This document shows, in pieces, positions 22,729-33,246 of a DNA stretch of 64,000 nucleotides (position 1 is the stretch's first letter; each line of letters begins with the position of its first letter). The notes under the pieces are model-generated. The model made no database searches and was not told the origin of the DNA. It saw only the letters and a list, made by a program, of their open reading frames with translations. Where the stretch lies: the NCBI RefSeq assembly GCF_000006565.2, contig NC_031477.1, positions 1,706,043-1,770,042 on the forward strand, read 5' to 3'. The stretch is from Toxoplasma gondii ME49 (taxonomy: Eukaryota; Apicomplexa; Conoidasida; Eucoccidiorida; Sarcocystidae). The translations under genes were made by a program, and so were the position numbers.

Positions 22729-23979
22729 TTACGGGCTTCCCGTCAAAAACGCATGCATTTCACCGGCCGCGAACGCCGGTCGGTTTGACTCACTGAAGAG
22801 GACTGAATTTCGACTGAAGAAGGAGTACCCGGCAGCCGTCTCTCCCGTTCCATGCAGACCCTCTCCACAGCTTTCCTGAGTTCGCTCGGCGTCGTCGTTC
22901 TGCTGCTTCGCGTCACTGCTGCGTCCGCGAGAGGTCTCCTCATCCAGGTACGCCGGCGCCGCCTCCTGGCCGCCCCGCGGCGCCTCTTTCTCTCCGGCTG
23001 TCTTGCTCCGCGATTTCCCCGCCCGGCCACCGTCGTACACGCGCTCCGCGCGGAGAACGAGAGTGAGAGGTCCTGCCGCGTCTCGGATGTCTTGCAGATG
23101 TCGCATGCGCTTCGTCGGTTCCTGCGAGAGACGCACCAGCAGCACCGCGACGCCGTCGCCTTCCTCAGAGCCGCGGGCGGAGCTCTGTGGCATCGCCTCG
23201 GCCTCCAGCTGGGTGCAGAGGCCGCGGATGTTCAGGGTGATGGTTGCGCTGCTGACGCCTGGAATGCAGACCAGACGGTACTGCAGCTCTCTCTGCAGGT
23301 CGTCCAGTGTGGCTCGGAGAGCGGGGGAGAGAGCCGCAGAGGGCGAGGGAGGCGCGCCGTTTTCGCGCTTTCTCCGGAGCTCTGCGGCCAGACCGCGCAA
23401 GCCCAGAAGCACAGTGTACATCTCTCCCTCTGGAAGCACAGCTGGATCGGCGGGGGTGCACGGACGAGAGGCTCTCTCCAGGTCTTCGCCGCCAGGAGAC
23501 GACGGAGAAGACGCTTCTCCGCCTTTTGGGCGACTCGAAGCTTCTTCGCTGGGAGGCAAGGCCGCAGGGGAAGAAGAGGCCTCGGCATCGCAACTGGCTT
23601 TTGCCATCTTCGCGGGAGCCTCGGCGTTTGTGGACAACTTGCTTTCTTTGCGCGTCTCGCCCCCTGAGGCCTGCTTCTGGAAGAGTTGAAGAGCGTCGCG
23701 GCATGCCTCAGCCACCACGGCGTCTTTGGAGGTTTCCGCATGTCGAGAGAGCATTTTCTCCAGTTCTATCCCCTCCTTCGTTCCCTGCAAGAGACCCCCG
23801 TGGAGCGAGACGACCTTCTTCACCGCGTTCGCAGCCTGCTGCCGCACACCCACCTCTGGATGGTCGATGAAATAACAAATTCCAACCGCGACACGAGGAA
23901 GCTTCGCCGCCACTGCCGGCGAGGGGTCCTCCGTCGCCGCCAGCCGCTGCAGCTGGTGCACAACCATCACCGCATCCAT
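22729..23979 (-). CDS. ARMC1-like protein (armadillo repeat plus HMA-like domain)
   Basis: Single exon, 416 residues. The open frame continues upstream of 23979 but only with a TTG start and a hydrophobic low-complexity lead, so I take the ATG at 23979 (MDAVMVVHQLQ). Residues about 4-103 form an ARM-type helical repeat: VVHQLQRLAA, then CYFIDHP and a KMLSRH...ALQLFQKQ helix, matching the start of animal ARMC1 (VVNQLRDLAA, LFMDHP). A Ser/Pro/Glu-rich linker (104-185) leads to a second domain, about 186-290: YTVLLGLRGL, then CIPGVSSATITL, the layout of the heavy-metal-associated-like fold in ARMC1. The metal-binding CxxC is absent, as I recall for ARMC1. The tail ends near YSFFSRNSVLF, reminiscent of the ARMC1 C-terminus that targets mitochondria. 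In animals ARMC1 is reported at the mitochondrial outer membrane with DNAJC11/MICOS and MTFR partners; a similar role here is inference. Confidence 0.8.
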   Translation of the reverse strand: MDAVMVVHQLQRLAATEDPSPAVAAKLPRVAVGICYFIDHPEVGVRQQAANAVKKVVSLHGGLLQGTKEGIELEKMLSRHAETSKDAVVAEACRDALQLFQKQASGGETRKESKLSTNAEAPAKMAKASCDAEASSSPAALPPSEEASSRPKGGEASSPSSPGGEDLERASRPCTPADPAVLPEGEMYTVLLGLRGLAAELRRKRENGAPPSPSAALSPALRATLDDLQRELQYRLVCIPGVSSATITLNIRGLCTQLEAEAMPQSSARGSEEGDGVAVLLVRLSQEPTKRMRHLQDIRDAAGPLTLVLRAERVYDGGRAGKSRSKTAGEKEAPRGGQEAAPAYLDEETSRGRSSDAKQQNDDAERTQESCGEGLHGTGETAAGYSFFSRNSVLFSESNRPAFAAGEMHAFLTGSP

Positions 23980-26900
23980 CGTGACAACAGAGAACAAAGA
24001 GAGGAGACGGGAGAGAGAGAGAGGGAGAGAGAGAGGGAGCAGGGAGACGGGGAAGCAGGCCGGGGAGAAGAAGAATCGCGAAAGGAACACCGCGCGAAGG
24101 CTCACTGCGTACTCAGGGTCAGCGCAAAAGAGGTTCTTGCAGGTGAAAATGGCGACGGGAGGAAGGACAAGACAAAACAGGAGAGTCAAGGAGACACTAG
24201 ACAAGGAGAAAGGACTGATGAAGGAAAGCAGAAAAGACGGTGAAACAAGGAGTCGGAGAAAATAGAGGAAGGAGAGAAGAGTACGCGAGACGTAAGAACG
24301 TTAAAAAGCCGGGTCTCAGAAAAGAGAGCTGAAGAGACGAAGATCAGCGGAAACAACGAAAAAAGTCGCAGGTTAGGGCAGAGAGGCAGAAGACAGACAT
24401 GGAGAAAACAGTCAGGAGAGGAAATACAGGAGAAAAACACTGGGACGATGCGGGAAGACGAGTAGTCAAATGGAAAGAAAGGGAGATAGGCGCAACGAAA
24501 ACACTAGGAAGAAGAAATCGCAAGATCAACTGCACTCGACGCCAGAATCCAAACAGCTGTGTTCGACAAGTCGGCTGAGAGTGGAGGAATCAACGAGTCC
24601 TCCTCAATTCCAGATCTTCCTTTCGACTGCGAAGCAACGGAGCGCTGTCAGCGGAGGCGGCGAAAGGACGCCCAAGCGCCGTTCTCCAGTCTCTGAAACT
24701 CGGCGATTCGTCTCTCTCCGATCACGGCCTTCGGCCTACCTGTCCGGTGACGTGCAGGTGTATGGACGGCACACAAAACACAGACGCGCAGTCAGATGTA
24801 AATCGCGCGAAGAGCGCATTGTGGTGATTGTCACAGACAGAAGGCGACGAGAAGAGAGCGAAAACCTGGGCGGCGAACTGGCACTGCCGTGGGGAGAGAG
24901 GAAGGAGGTTGTGGTGTCCGTGGCTGGGGCAGATGCACTTGCGCAGACAAAGTGGAGGAGGTGGAAAGAAAAGAGAAAACGAGGAACTGAGGACAGGCAA
25001 CAAGCGAGACAACGCGCAGGCGAAAAAAGACTTGACGGCACACAAAGGAAAACGGAGTTGTCTTCTCGGGGCTGGACGTCGTTGCAGACGGGGACGCGAC
25101 TCCTGGCCTGAGAAACCACTTACGGCAGGGAATGGAGAAAAACCCGACAGATGCAGACACAGAGGAAAGCCAAGAAAATCCGAAGAAGAGGAGGGGAGAA
25201 GGAACTCGAGACAGAGACTGAGAGAGCAGGGCGGAACAATGGCGAACCGAGGGCGGGCGGAGCCGCGGGAGAGGCAACTCGCTGAACGATCCAAAAAAAA
25301 GCACAAACTCCAGAAACGACGCTCGAAAGCGGCATACGTCCAAATAGTAAAAACATCAGCTGAAAGTGACACATATCAGTCCTGGAAGAGTCTCTTGCCT
25401 GAGAGGCTCCCGCTCTTCGCAGCAGCGCTCGGGATCAGCGAAGCCGTCGAGGCGAAAAGAGCGAGAAAAGGTGCGACGACGACGATAGCTACGGACGTGT
25501 GTCTTTGCGAAAAAACCGTCGATCACCTCAGTGTGTCTCCGTTTTTGAAACAGTGTGATTGTGGTCGAGGTCGAACGGTTCTCGGTTCCTCCGTTCCGTT
25601 CTTATGTTTGTGTGTCCTGTATCGGAGCTGACCGTCTCAAGCCTGGTCGAGAGCCGCCACAAGGGGGCATTATGTATAGGGTCTTGTAACCTCGGTTCCT
25701 CAACAGGCAGAACCGTGTAGGCTGTTTTTCAAGGCTCCAGGGGTTCCTTGCTGCAGCGACCTCGTTCTGAGACTGGATGTCGATATCTTTCTGGATCTGT
25801 TGCCGCCTAAAAGTTGTTCTCGTGCTGTTCAGTGTAGGCAGCGGACCGATTTCACGATCAGGACAATGTCACTCCGAAAAAGTTTCCGTGGCTCGCTGGA
25901 GCATTCGAGAAATTAGAAGACGAACACCTCACCCTAGCGTCCGCAAAGGAGATAAAGGCTGGCATCTTTCGTATCTGATTGTTCCTTTCCTGTTGGACAC
26001 TGATACCTGAAGACGTGCAGCAGCGTCGGGGACGAGCACACACCAGTACGGTTACCTAATTTCATTAGACGCCGCCGACGAATTCGGTTCAATCATGGAA
26101 ACATGTTTCTGTGTGCACGTGTGTCACAGTCGCGGACACTGAGGCCATGCGGCTCTGCACAAAGAAATCCGTTTTGCCCGTCTGATACGCCGTTGTTCGC
26201 GTTCCGTTTCAAAACGACGTTGACTGGATGTGAGGTGATCCGACAGCGCAACTTTCGCTTCTTACCAGAATAGCTGAACAGATATGCCACCCACTCGTGT
26301 GCTCCAGGAAACAGAGAAATTTCAACGGCTCCTCGAAGACTGCCTCGCTCGACGAGCGTGTCATACTGGAGGTCATGTTCTGGGTGTCGTTGCGTTCTTC
26401 ATGCTGCTCTCTCGAGGATGACAGTCTGGTCTCAAGATCTCTGCTGTCAAGTAGCATTTTCGCTTACTCTTGCCTAAACGCACTTGCATACTGCTGTGAA
26501 GTTTTTGCCGGCGAGGACGTCGTTTCGTGGACGCGGTGTCACCTCATCCAGGACACAGGTGGCCGCGTCATGCGTTAGAATTTCACTATGTGGCACAGAA
26601 AGGGTAACTAAGCTTCTATTTGGATCGCAACATCGTGGGGTTTGCTTCAGCACAGTAGCGCGGAGAACAAAGGTAAGGGCTCTAGAAAACACTTATATGT
26701 GAAGCGCCTGTCTCTGTTGGTAAGACAAAACCACGAGAGCGGAGGACCTTCGCCACTGCTGCCCATTCACCGTCGAAAGACGAGCGGGGGGATTTTGCAG
26801 CGATCACGGTTTCTGACTCGAAAAAAACAAAACCGAGCACAGGATGGATCACTGCCATGTGCTCCAAGCAACGTACGCGACTTGTCGGCGACTTAACCGG

Positions 26901-29900
26901 AAGGCGAAATCGCCGTGTTGGCGGCAGCACGAATCGATTCATATTGGCGAAACCGATTCATAGCTGATGAATTGAAAGCATGAACCTGCCCGTGGACGCA
27001 GGACCATTCACCGACACCGTCACAAGACCACGTTCGCAGGTTCATTCGTGGCAGTTATCACGGTGAAGAAGCTTCGTTCCGAGTAGCGTACGTTTTAAAA
27101 GACGGCCACTATCCATCGGGGTGATCAGTAAACATGCTCGTGGAAGTGGCGCGGCCCGTTCAACCGTTCCCCCATGAAATGGATGCTACGTAACTTCGTG
27201 AAAACGTGTCACGTTGCTCTTTGCTTTTGTTCGCTGAAGCAACGACGTGTGTCACCTGTTGTCTTTCTGCTTCTTTTCGTGCCTTTCTCTCAGTGTGCCC
27301 TGCGGGTTCGTCCGCGTACCGGTTCCTCGCGGTTCCACCTGTAACGGAAAAAACCGTATACACAAGTCTACATGCATTTTTGTGAGCGGATTTTTGTGTG
27401 CTGGCTACCCCGAACGCATTGAAATTGCAGAAGAAATCGTTGAACATTCTGCCTTCTTTGATGTCCAAAGGTATGGCCGCGAGAAACATGATTCCAGGTT
27501 GTGTGTAGCCCCTCCTAACCTATGATGCCCTTCACTCTTCAACAGTCCGGCTGGTTGGCAGCCGTGAAGACAACAGACGATCCGCTGCCCGCGTCCCATC
27601 TTTGAGCCTCTCAGACCTACATTTCCTCAGACCAAACGACACACTGCGGAGAAGACCTCACCAATAATCCTTTCGAAAACTTATTCCCTGGAGAAATTCT
27701 TGTGCAACACTTAGGCCGTCTTCCCCCGAGCAGCTGCTTGAAAACAGCCAGACCCGCATGCGCTGAAGAGCGAGACGGCTTCTCGGAGCCGAACCCCCAA
27801 GACTTTCAAAAGGAAGCGCGGGGGTCGAAGTGCCTTGAGAACTCGTTCCTCCCAGGTCGCTTTTATCCCACAGACTTAGTACACTTTCTGTCATTTCTGA
27901 ATCGTCACTACAGAACTAACACCTCGTTTTCATGCTCCTCTGTGTGCCGGATTTTCCGACGTTGTTGCACATGGCCGGTGTCTCCAGGCCGCGACCACAC
28001 GCCCTAATCAGATAAAAAGCCGATTGCGTGCTTTGCAGTTTCCCGTTTCCGCTTCCATTTGCGCCTCTGTGCAGATGTCTTAAAAATAGAAGATCCGCTG
28101 TCTCCTGGTGTGTCCGTTTTCATGTGCAATTGCAAGTTCTGCGGCCATCTCTCTCGTCCGTGTGGCGCGTGGCTGGGGGAAGCGAAACGGAGCGCTAGCC
28201 GTTTTTTTGCTGGAGAGGAAGCGGACAAACACACACAGCGGGTGTGTTGTCAGTCGTTCATATTTCACGGGGAGATCCATAATTTCTGCCTTGCGGGCTT
28301 CTGGTCAATCTCAGCCTTCTTCCCTCTGTCGGTGTGCACATCCAGAAGGCGCCGCCAAGGCATCGAAGAAGGCGAACCGTGTTCACTCTGTCCAGACAGA
28401 AGCAGCCTTCATTCTTCCAGGCAACATGAAGATACATCCGCCATCTTTGCCTTGCCGTTTCCCGCGATGCTTCTGAGTCAGATTCGGGGCGTCTGCGTTC
28501 CGAAGACCTGCGAGTAGTAGAGGAGAAGTGACTCGAAGCATTTGGAACAGTAGTGGCAGCATGACCCAAAACAGTTTACGGAGGGTGGGAAGCGTGGAAC
28601 ATTTCTTGGACGATTCTGCCGACCCCCGCGGCCAAGAGATCCGTGGAGCGACGCAGAAGAACGACATGCAGAACCTGGACGGGCGTGCATGACTTCGACA
28701 CGGTTTCTGCAGACGTCCCAAGGAGTCTGAGGACCCAGCCTCGAGACAGGCAGAACAGAAACTCTCACCTTAGAGTGCCAAGCTGAAAGAGGTACAAACC
28801 GTGCGACAGCGGACGATGTTTGTGGCGCACACTGCTCTCCTGAAAAAAAAGATGAAGTCTGCTCGTACGCCGCAGTGACGAAGTCAAAGACCCTGGCTCT
28901 TCTCCTCCGTGTGGCGTCTTTCGCTCAATCCTGTTTTCGCCTCCCTCGACAGCAGCAAGACAGAGTTCTCCTGCCTCACCTTTGTTTCCACTTTTCCCTT
29001 TTCCAACAGAGACAACACTCAGCTCCGACCGTTTCCTGCTTCCCCTTTCCCAGTTCCTGGAGACCGGGCAGATCTCCGGCGCGTAGTCGGAGGTCGCTGC
29101 GGAAGTCGACGGCGCGATTCCCGGGCCGGGCAGAGAGTTTCTCTTGCCTGGAACTGAGTGTCGATACATCGCAAGGTTTGTGCAGTGCACCCTGTCAACC
29201 GCCGTTTCTCTCGAACTCCGAGTTCAATTAAAGTCTCACGTCCTGCATGCATCCAGGCGGTCGCCCCGCTCATCTCCTCACACTGAAGAAGCGACGAAAC
29301 CTCCTTGACGTAACTCCTCTTTGCCCGGACACGACTTAGACTGTCACACGGCTGCTCAGGCTTCTCGCCTCAAGATCCGCTCACGAAGACGGAGACTTCA
29401 GTCGAGGGAAGACGGCAGCCGGTGCTCCAGCTTCTCGAGTGTCTATGCGTTCGTTTTTCACTCTTTCGACTGCGGCCCAGAATTCTTTCTTTTTCAGAGC
29501 GCGACAACGTCTCGTCTCAGTCGGACGAGGTCCGCAGGTTCCCGCGTGGTTGACTCGACAGGTGCGTCCGACAGTCGCGTCGCCTTCAGCCTTCCTCAGA
29601 CCGCGCGCAAGCCTTCAGACGCCAGAGCCCGCAGGACTTGTTGCTCCCCATCCGGCGCCTTCGGTGCCGCGCCTCCATCCGGAGTTGGGAGGGAACCGCC
29701 GTTTGCATGTGCCCGTGAGTCTCGGATAGGCGCGCCAGGTGGCTGCGCGGCGGCGTCGTGTCACCCGGCAGTCGAGTGCAGAGCTCGTGGAGGAGAAACG
29801 AACGGCGAGCACGAAGCGTCAAGCAGGTGGGTGTCGCCAGCGGGTAGAACAGCCTTCCCTTTCCGCTTTTGAGGAGATTCCTCAAGACGCAGGACTGTTG

Positions 29901-29982
29901 GAGAGGCACCGAGTGATGCACGGAGGCCCCTGCGCCTCCCCGCCTTGCCGAACACAGCGAGAGAGACGCGGCAGAAGTCACA
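23980..29982. other. Long divergent spacer with two leaders
   Basis: Six kilobases between two divergently transcribed genes, with no gene I can support. About 23980-25600 is purine-rich on the plus strand, hence pyrimidine-rich in the direction of the ARMC1-like gene, so it is probably that gene's leader and promoter. About 29300-29982 looks like the leader of the membrane-protein gene and may contain an untranslated exon (possible donor GCAAG/GTTTGT near 29172). Frames in the middle (25650-29200) are short and have poor codon usage. Confidence 0.45.
29244..29250 (+). promoter_or_regulatory. TGCATGC motif upstream of the membrane-protein gene
   Basis: TGCATGC (in a CTGCATGCATCC context) lies about 730 bases before the ATG at 29983. 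GCATGC-type palindromes are enriched upstream of coccidian genes and bound by ApiAP2 proteins; here it is only a positional candidate. Confidence 0.25.
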
Positions 29983-31719
29983 ATGACGCCTTCTTCTCCG
30001 CCTTCTCGCAGAGCGCCTCCTCGAGTGCAGAGAGGAGAAATTGCTGGAGAGACGGCAGGCATGTCCGGGTCTCGTCCGGACCTCAGTGCCGTGGCGCCAG
30101 CGCCTCCGACGCGCCTTCTCGCCAGCTCGTCGACCCCCCCGGGGTCTCCCTCTCTTGACGCGAAAGGAAAGAGGATGCTCGCTTCCTCCCCGTCCTCGCC
30201 TGCCCCGGCGACGCCCTCCCGAGACAGAAGGGTGGTTTTCGTGTACGCCCTGCTGTTTCTCGACGTCATCATCATCGGCAGCACATCGGCTCAACACTCG
30301 TTCAATCCCGCGTCTCTCATCGACAAAGTCCTCCTCACGCATGCATCCTTCCCCTCGGCTCCGAGCCTCGAGGCCGACGCCGCCGACCTTCCCTTCCATC
30401 GTCTCCTGCCGCACTCTGTGAAGCGCGAGCTCGGTCTCGCCTGCGTCTGTGGGTGGGCCGCTCTCGTCGTCCTCGGCATCCTCACGCTGCTCTGCTCCAC
30501 CAGCTCGCCGCCGGTGCCTCTCCTCGCCTCGGCTTATGGTCGGAGAACGGCGGCCTCCGAGGGCGAAGACGGCGGCGTCAGGAAGGCTGGAAGCGAGAAG
30601 ACGACCACAGCTGACTTCGCTGAAGAGCGCGGCAGCCGGGGGAAGAAAAGTCCAGACAAAGAAGAGGGAGGCAAGAGAGCCTCGAAGGAGACTGGACGGT
30701 CGCGGGTGGAAGCTGGCGTCGCCGCCGCTGTCGAGACCAAGTTCAGAGAGTACGAGCAGGTCGTCTTGTCTCAGTACGCCGACGCGACGCTGACCCAAGT
30801 GAAGATGCGGAGTTTCTTCATCGCGCTCGCCACGCTTCTCGTCTTCTTCATCATAAATTTCATTCTCCAAATCAACGTGCAGTGCCACAGAACGAAACAC
30901 CGACTCAGTCGGATGCATGCGCTCGCCGCAGAGGTTGCTGAGCACTCGGAGAAACTTCAAGACGTCAGAGCGAACCCAGCCCCGTCCACACTGCACGCGC
31001 TCGATCCAGCAAGCGAGAGGTTCTCCAGCGATTCTGCGAGCTTGGTAAAAATTGCGGAGAACCTCCCCTCGCTTCCAGGTCAAAGCAAAGAGACACGTCA
31101 AGCGCTCTCTTCGACGCAAGGGGAAGCCGCTTCGCCCTCTCCCCTACTGGGACCAGAGTCGAAAGCCGAGGAGGCAAACACCGGCGAGACGGTTTCGGAA
31201 ACAGAGGCTCCGCTGCCTGTACAGCCGCTGCCGGCGGGACCGCATGCAGACGAACGAACGGAGAAGGGTGAAGATGCAGAAGAGCCGAACGTAGGGAATC
31301 AAAAGAAGGCTGAGAAAGAAGGCTTTGCGTCCAATCACGGTACCAAGAGTCCACCCCAAGACAACCCTCCACTCATCGAGACTCAGTCCTCTTCTGCTCC
31401 CCCTCCTTCTTTTTCTTTTTCTCGTCCTTCTTCGTTGGAGAGCGATTCGGATTTGCGTGAGTTGGGTGGTGGAATGGAACGTTCAGAGGCCGACGACTCC
31501 GCCGGTTCCCAGGAGGCTCCTCGGTCGCCTTCGTACGTGTATTACAGAGACTTTTGGTTCTGGCGTCAACTGCTTGCGAGCTGTCTGCAAGACGCCGAAC
31601 TGCAGCTGTCCGTGGCGTGGATCGCCATGCACGTCGCAGGAACGATTTTCTGTATGCATGTAACGCGCGACGTCACCGAGTCGCTCAAGGCCACCGTGGA
31701 GGCCTTTCGACTCTTGTAG
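29983..31719 (+). CDS. Four-pass membrane protein of unknown function
   Basis: Single exon, 578 residues, with an ATG at 29983 in good context (A at -3); a second possible start is Met27 (MSGSRPD). Four hydrophobic segments stand out: about 84-104 (VVFVYALLFLDVIII), 150-171 (LGLACVCGWAALVVLG), 277-297 (FFIALATLLVFFIINFIL) and 541-560 (LSVAWIAMHVAGTIFCM). Between the second and third is a charged Lys/Glu-rich linker (about 185-250) ending in a short helix-like EYEQVVLSQYADATL. A long Pro/Ser/Glu-rich, probably disordered loop (about 310-510) precedes the last segment. There is no clear signal peptide; segment one could act as a signal anchor. The two termini look conserved in style and the loops look variable. 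I do not recognise a family. A 452-residue frame on the opposite strand is a shadow of this gene. Confidence 0.78.
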   Translation: MTPSSPPSRRAPPRVQRGEIAGETAGMSGSRPDLSAVAPAPPTRLLASSSTPPGSPSLDAKGKRMLASSPSSPAPATPSRDRRVVFVYALLFLDVIIIGSTSAQHSFNPASLIDKVLLTHASFPSAPSLEADAADLPFHRLLPHSVKRELGLACVCGWAALVVLGILTLLCSTSSPPVPLLASAYGRRTAASEGEDGGVRKAGSEKTTTADFAEERGSRGKKSPDKEEGGKRASKETGRSRVEAGVAAAVETKFREYEQVVLSQYADATLTQVKMRSFFIALATLLVFFIINFILQINVQCHRTKHRLSRMHALAAEVAEHSEKLQDVRANPAPSTLHALDPASERFSSDSASLVKIAENLPSLPGQSKETRQALSSTQGEAASPSPLLGPESKAEEANTGETVSETEAPLPVQPLPAGPHADERTEKGEDAEEPNVGNQKKAEKEGFASNHGTKSPPQDNPPLIETQSSSAPPPSFSFSRPSSLESDSDLRELGGGMERSEADDSAGSQEAPRSPSYVYYRDFWFWRQLLASCLQDAELQLSVAWIAMHVAGTIFCMHVTRDVTESLKATVEAFRLL

Positions 31720-33246
31720 TAGAGGGGGTCTCAGTGTCTAGAGCATTTCACAGCGTGTACACGATCAAGTCCAGCACTCGCTGCAGCATCCTGACCAACG
31801 GCTGGAAAGGGATGAGCCTGACAGTCGACGGAAGTTCCAAATTGCAGCTTCGCCAGGCGCCCGGCGAATGCCCCAGTCCGTTGCCAGTGGACTGCAGACT
31901 TTTTCGCGTGAGAAAACACTTGGAAGCATATCTCGGAGAATTTTCACCGTCTAGCTGAGTGCGCCGACGCCGGTGTTGCGCATGCGTCTGGCAGAACTGA
32001 CGGTCTTCGTGCTGGTCTCCGATCCAAGAGAAAGGCTAAGCGGAAACATCTCCGAAGTCATTGTCTGAGTGCGTCTGCTCTGTGTTGCTGGGGCTGCGCA
32101 CTCGAGTAGGTTTGTGTAGATCTGTCACGCCCTGGAAGTCAGCTGCCTGTCTCTACTGCGACCGATGCGGCTCTCCAAGTGTCTCTTTATCAGTCGGCAT
32201 CTGGTTCGGAATGCGCAGAAGAAGCAACGTTGTTGTCGTGAGTTCGCCCAGAGTGCCGGCGACGCGAGGAAGAGAGAACTGGAACAGGCTCTGCTCGTTT
32301 CCCTTTTTCCCCCTCTCTTTGAAGTGTGTCATCTTCTCTTTGCTTTCCGATTCCCTCCCGAATGAAAAAGCTGGAAAGACATCCATTTTCCTCGACAAAG
32401 TGCGAGAGGAAAACTCCAGTATGCGCCAGAGAGCCGTAGGAACGCCCGGCGCGCTCTCCAGAGCTCTCGGCAGACTCAGAAGCAACCCGTGAGGGTGAAG
32501 CCGAAGAATTCTCAGAGACAGCGATAGGACTTCAAGTTCTACAAAGCATTCATACCCCAATACAAAATGTGTAACTGCATATATATATATATATATATAC
32601 ATATATATACATATATATGTACATACATATACGTACTTATACATATATATGCATATACATACACATATATGTACATATTTATGTATTTATATAACTGCCA
32701 AAGGTAATTTGACGTGTGGTGTGTGTAACTCGACGTTGTTGGCGGGATCGTGCCCAGGACTCTTTTTGTGGTCAGCGGAGGACCTGAGCAGCAGGCGGAG
32801 TCAAGACTTTGAAAGCCAGGTGCCAGTCGAAACGAAGAGAAAGCTGTCAGTCGAGTTTCGAAAAGATCCGCAAAAGACCGAGGAAACAAACGGAAACAAG
32901 GTGCGTCAGCACGAATGACAGCGAAAGCAAGGAGCAGAGACAGAGCCAGAGGCGCGCGAAAAATCGAAAACACACGAACAAGAAGGAAACGCGCCTGTGC
33001 AACATAGCGAAGATAGAGACCAAGTCTGAATATAGAAACAAAAGCAGATAGAGACAGAAAGAGGAACTGGCGACAGAAACAAAGACAAAAGACCGAGAGA
33101 GAAACACAGCGAACCTGGCGCCGGGGTAGCGGCGAGACCGTCGGTCGTTTGAAGGATCGCAAAAACTCGGCAGGAAAAACACGCAAGAACAGAGAATGGA
33201 AAAGCAGGAAGGCCAAGCAGTTCTGTTCTACGCGAAAGGCCATCCT
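31720..33246. other. Spacer between convergent genes
   Basis: This lies between the stop of the membrane-protein gene and the stop of the minus-strand ankyrin gene, so it should hold two 3' untranslated regions. The only clear structure is a (TA)n cluster at about 32579-32694. No gene is seen. Confidence 0.55.
32579..32694 (+). repeat. (TA)n cluster with CATATA interruptions
   Basis: Runs of TA beginning at 32579 are interrupted by CATATA, GTACAT and ACGTAC units over about 115 bases in the 3' spacer. Confidence 0.85.

Noticed and set aside
24828..25631. 267-codon plus-strand frame upstream of the ARMC1-like gene
   Set aside because: Very basic, purine-driven composition; fits the antisense of a pyrimidine-rich leader.
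29761..31119. 452-codon minus-strand frame over the membrane-protein gene
   Set aside because: Arg-rich composition and poor codon usage; the plus strand has coherent membrane segments and a proper start.
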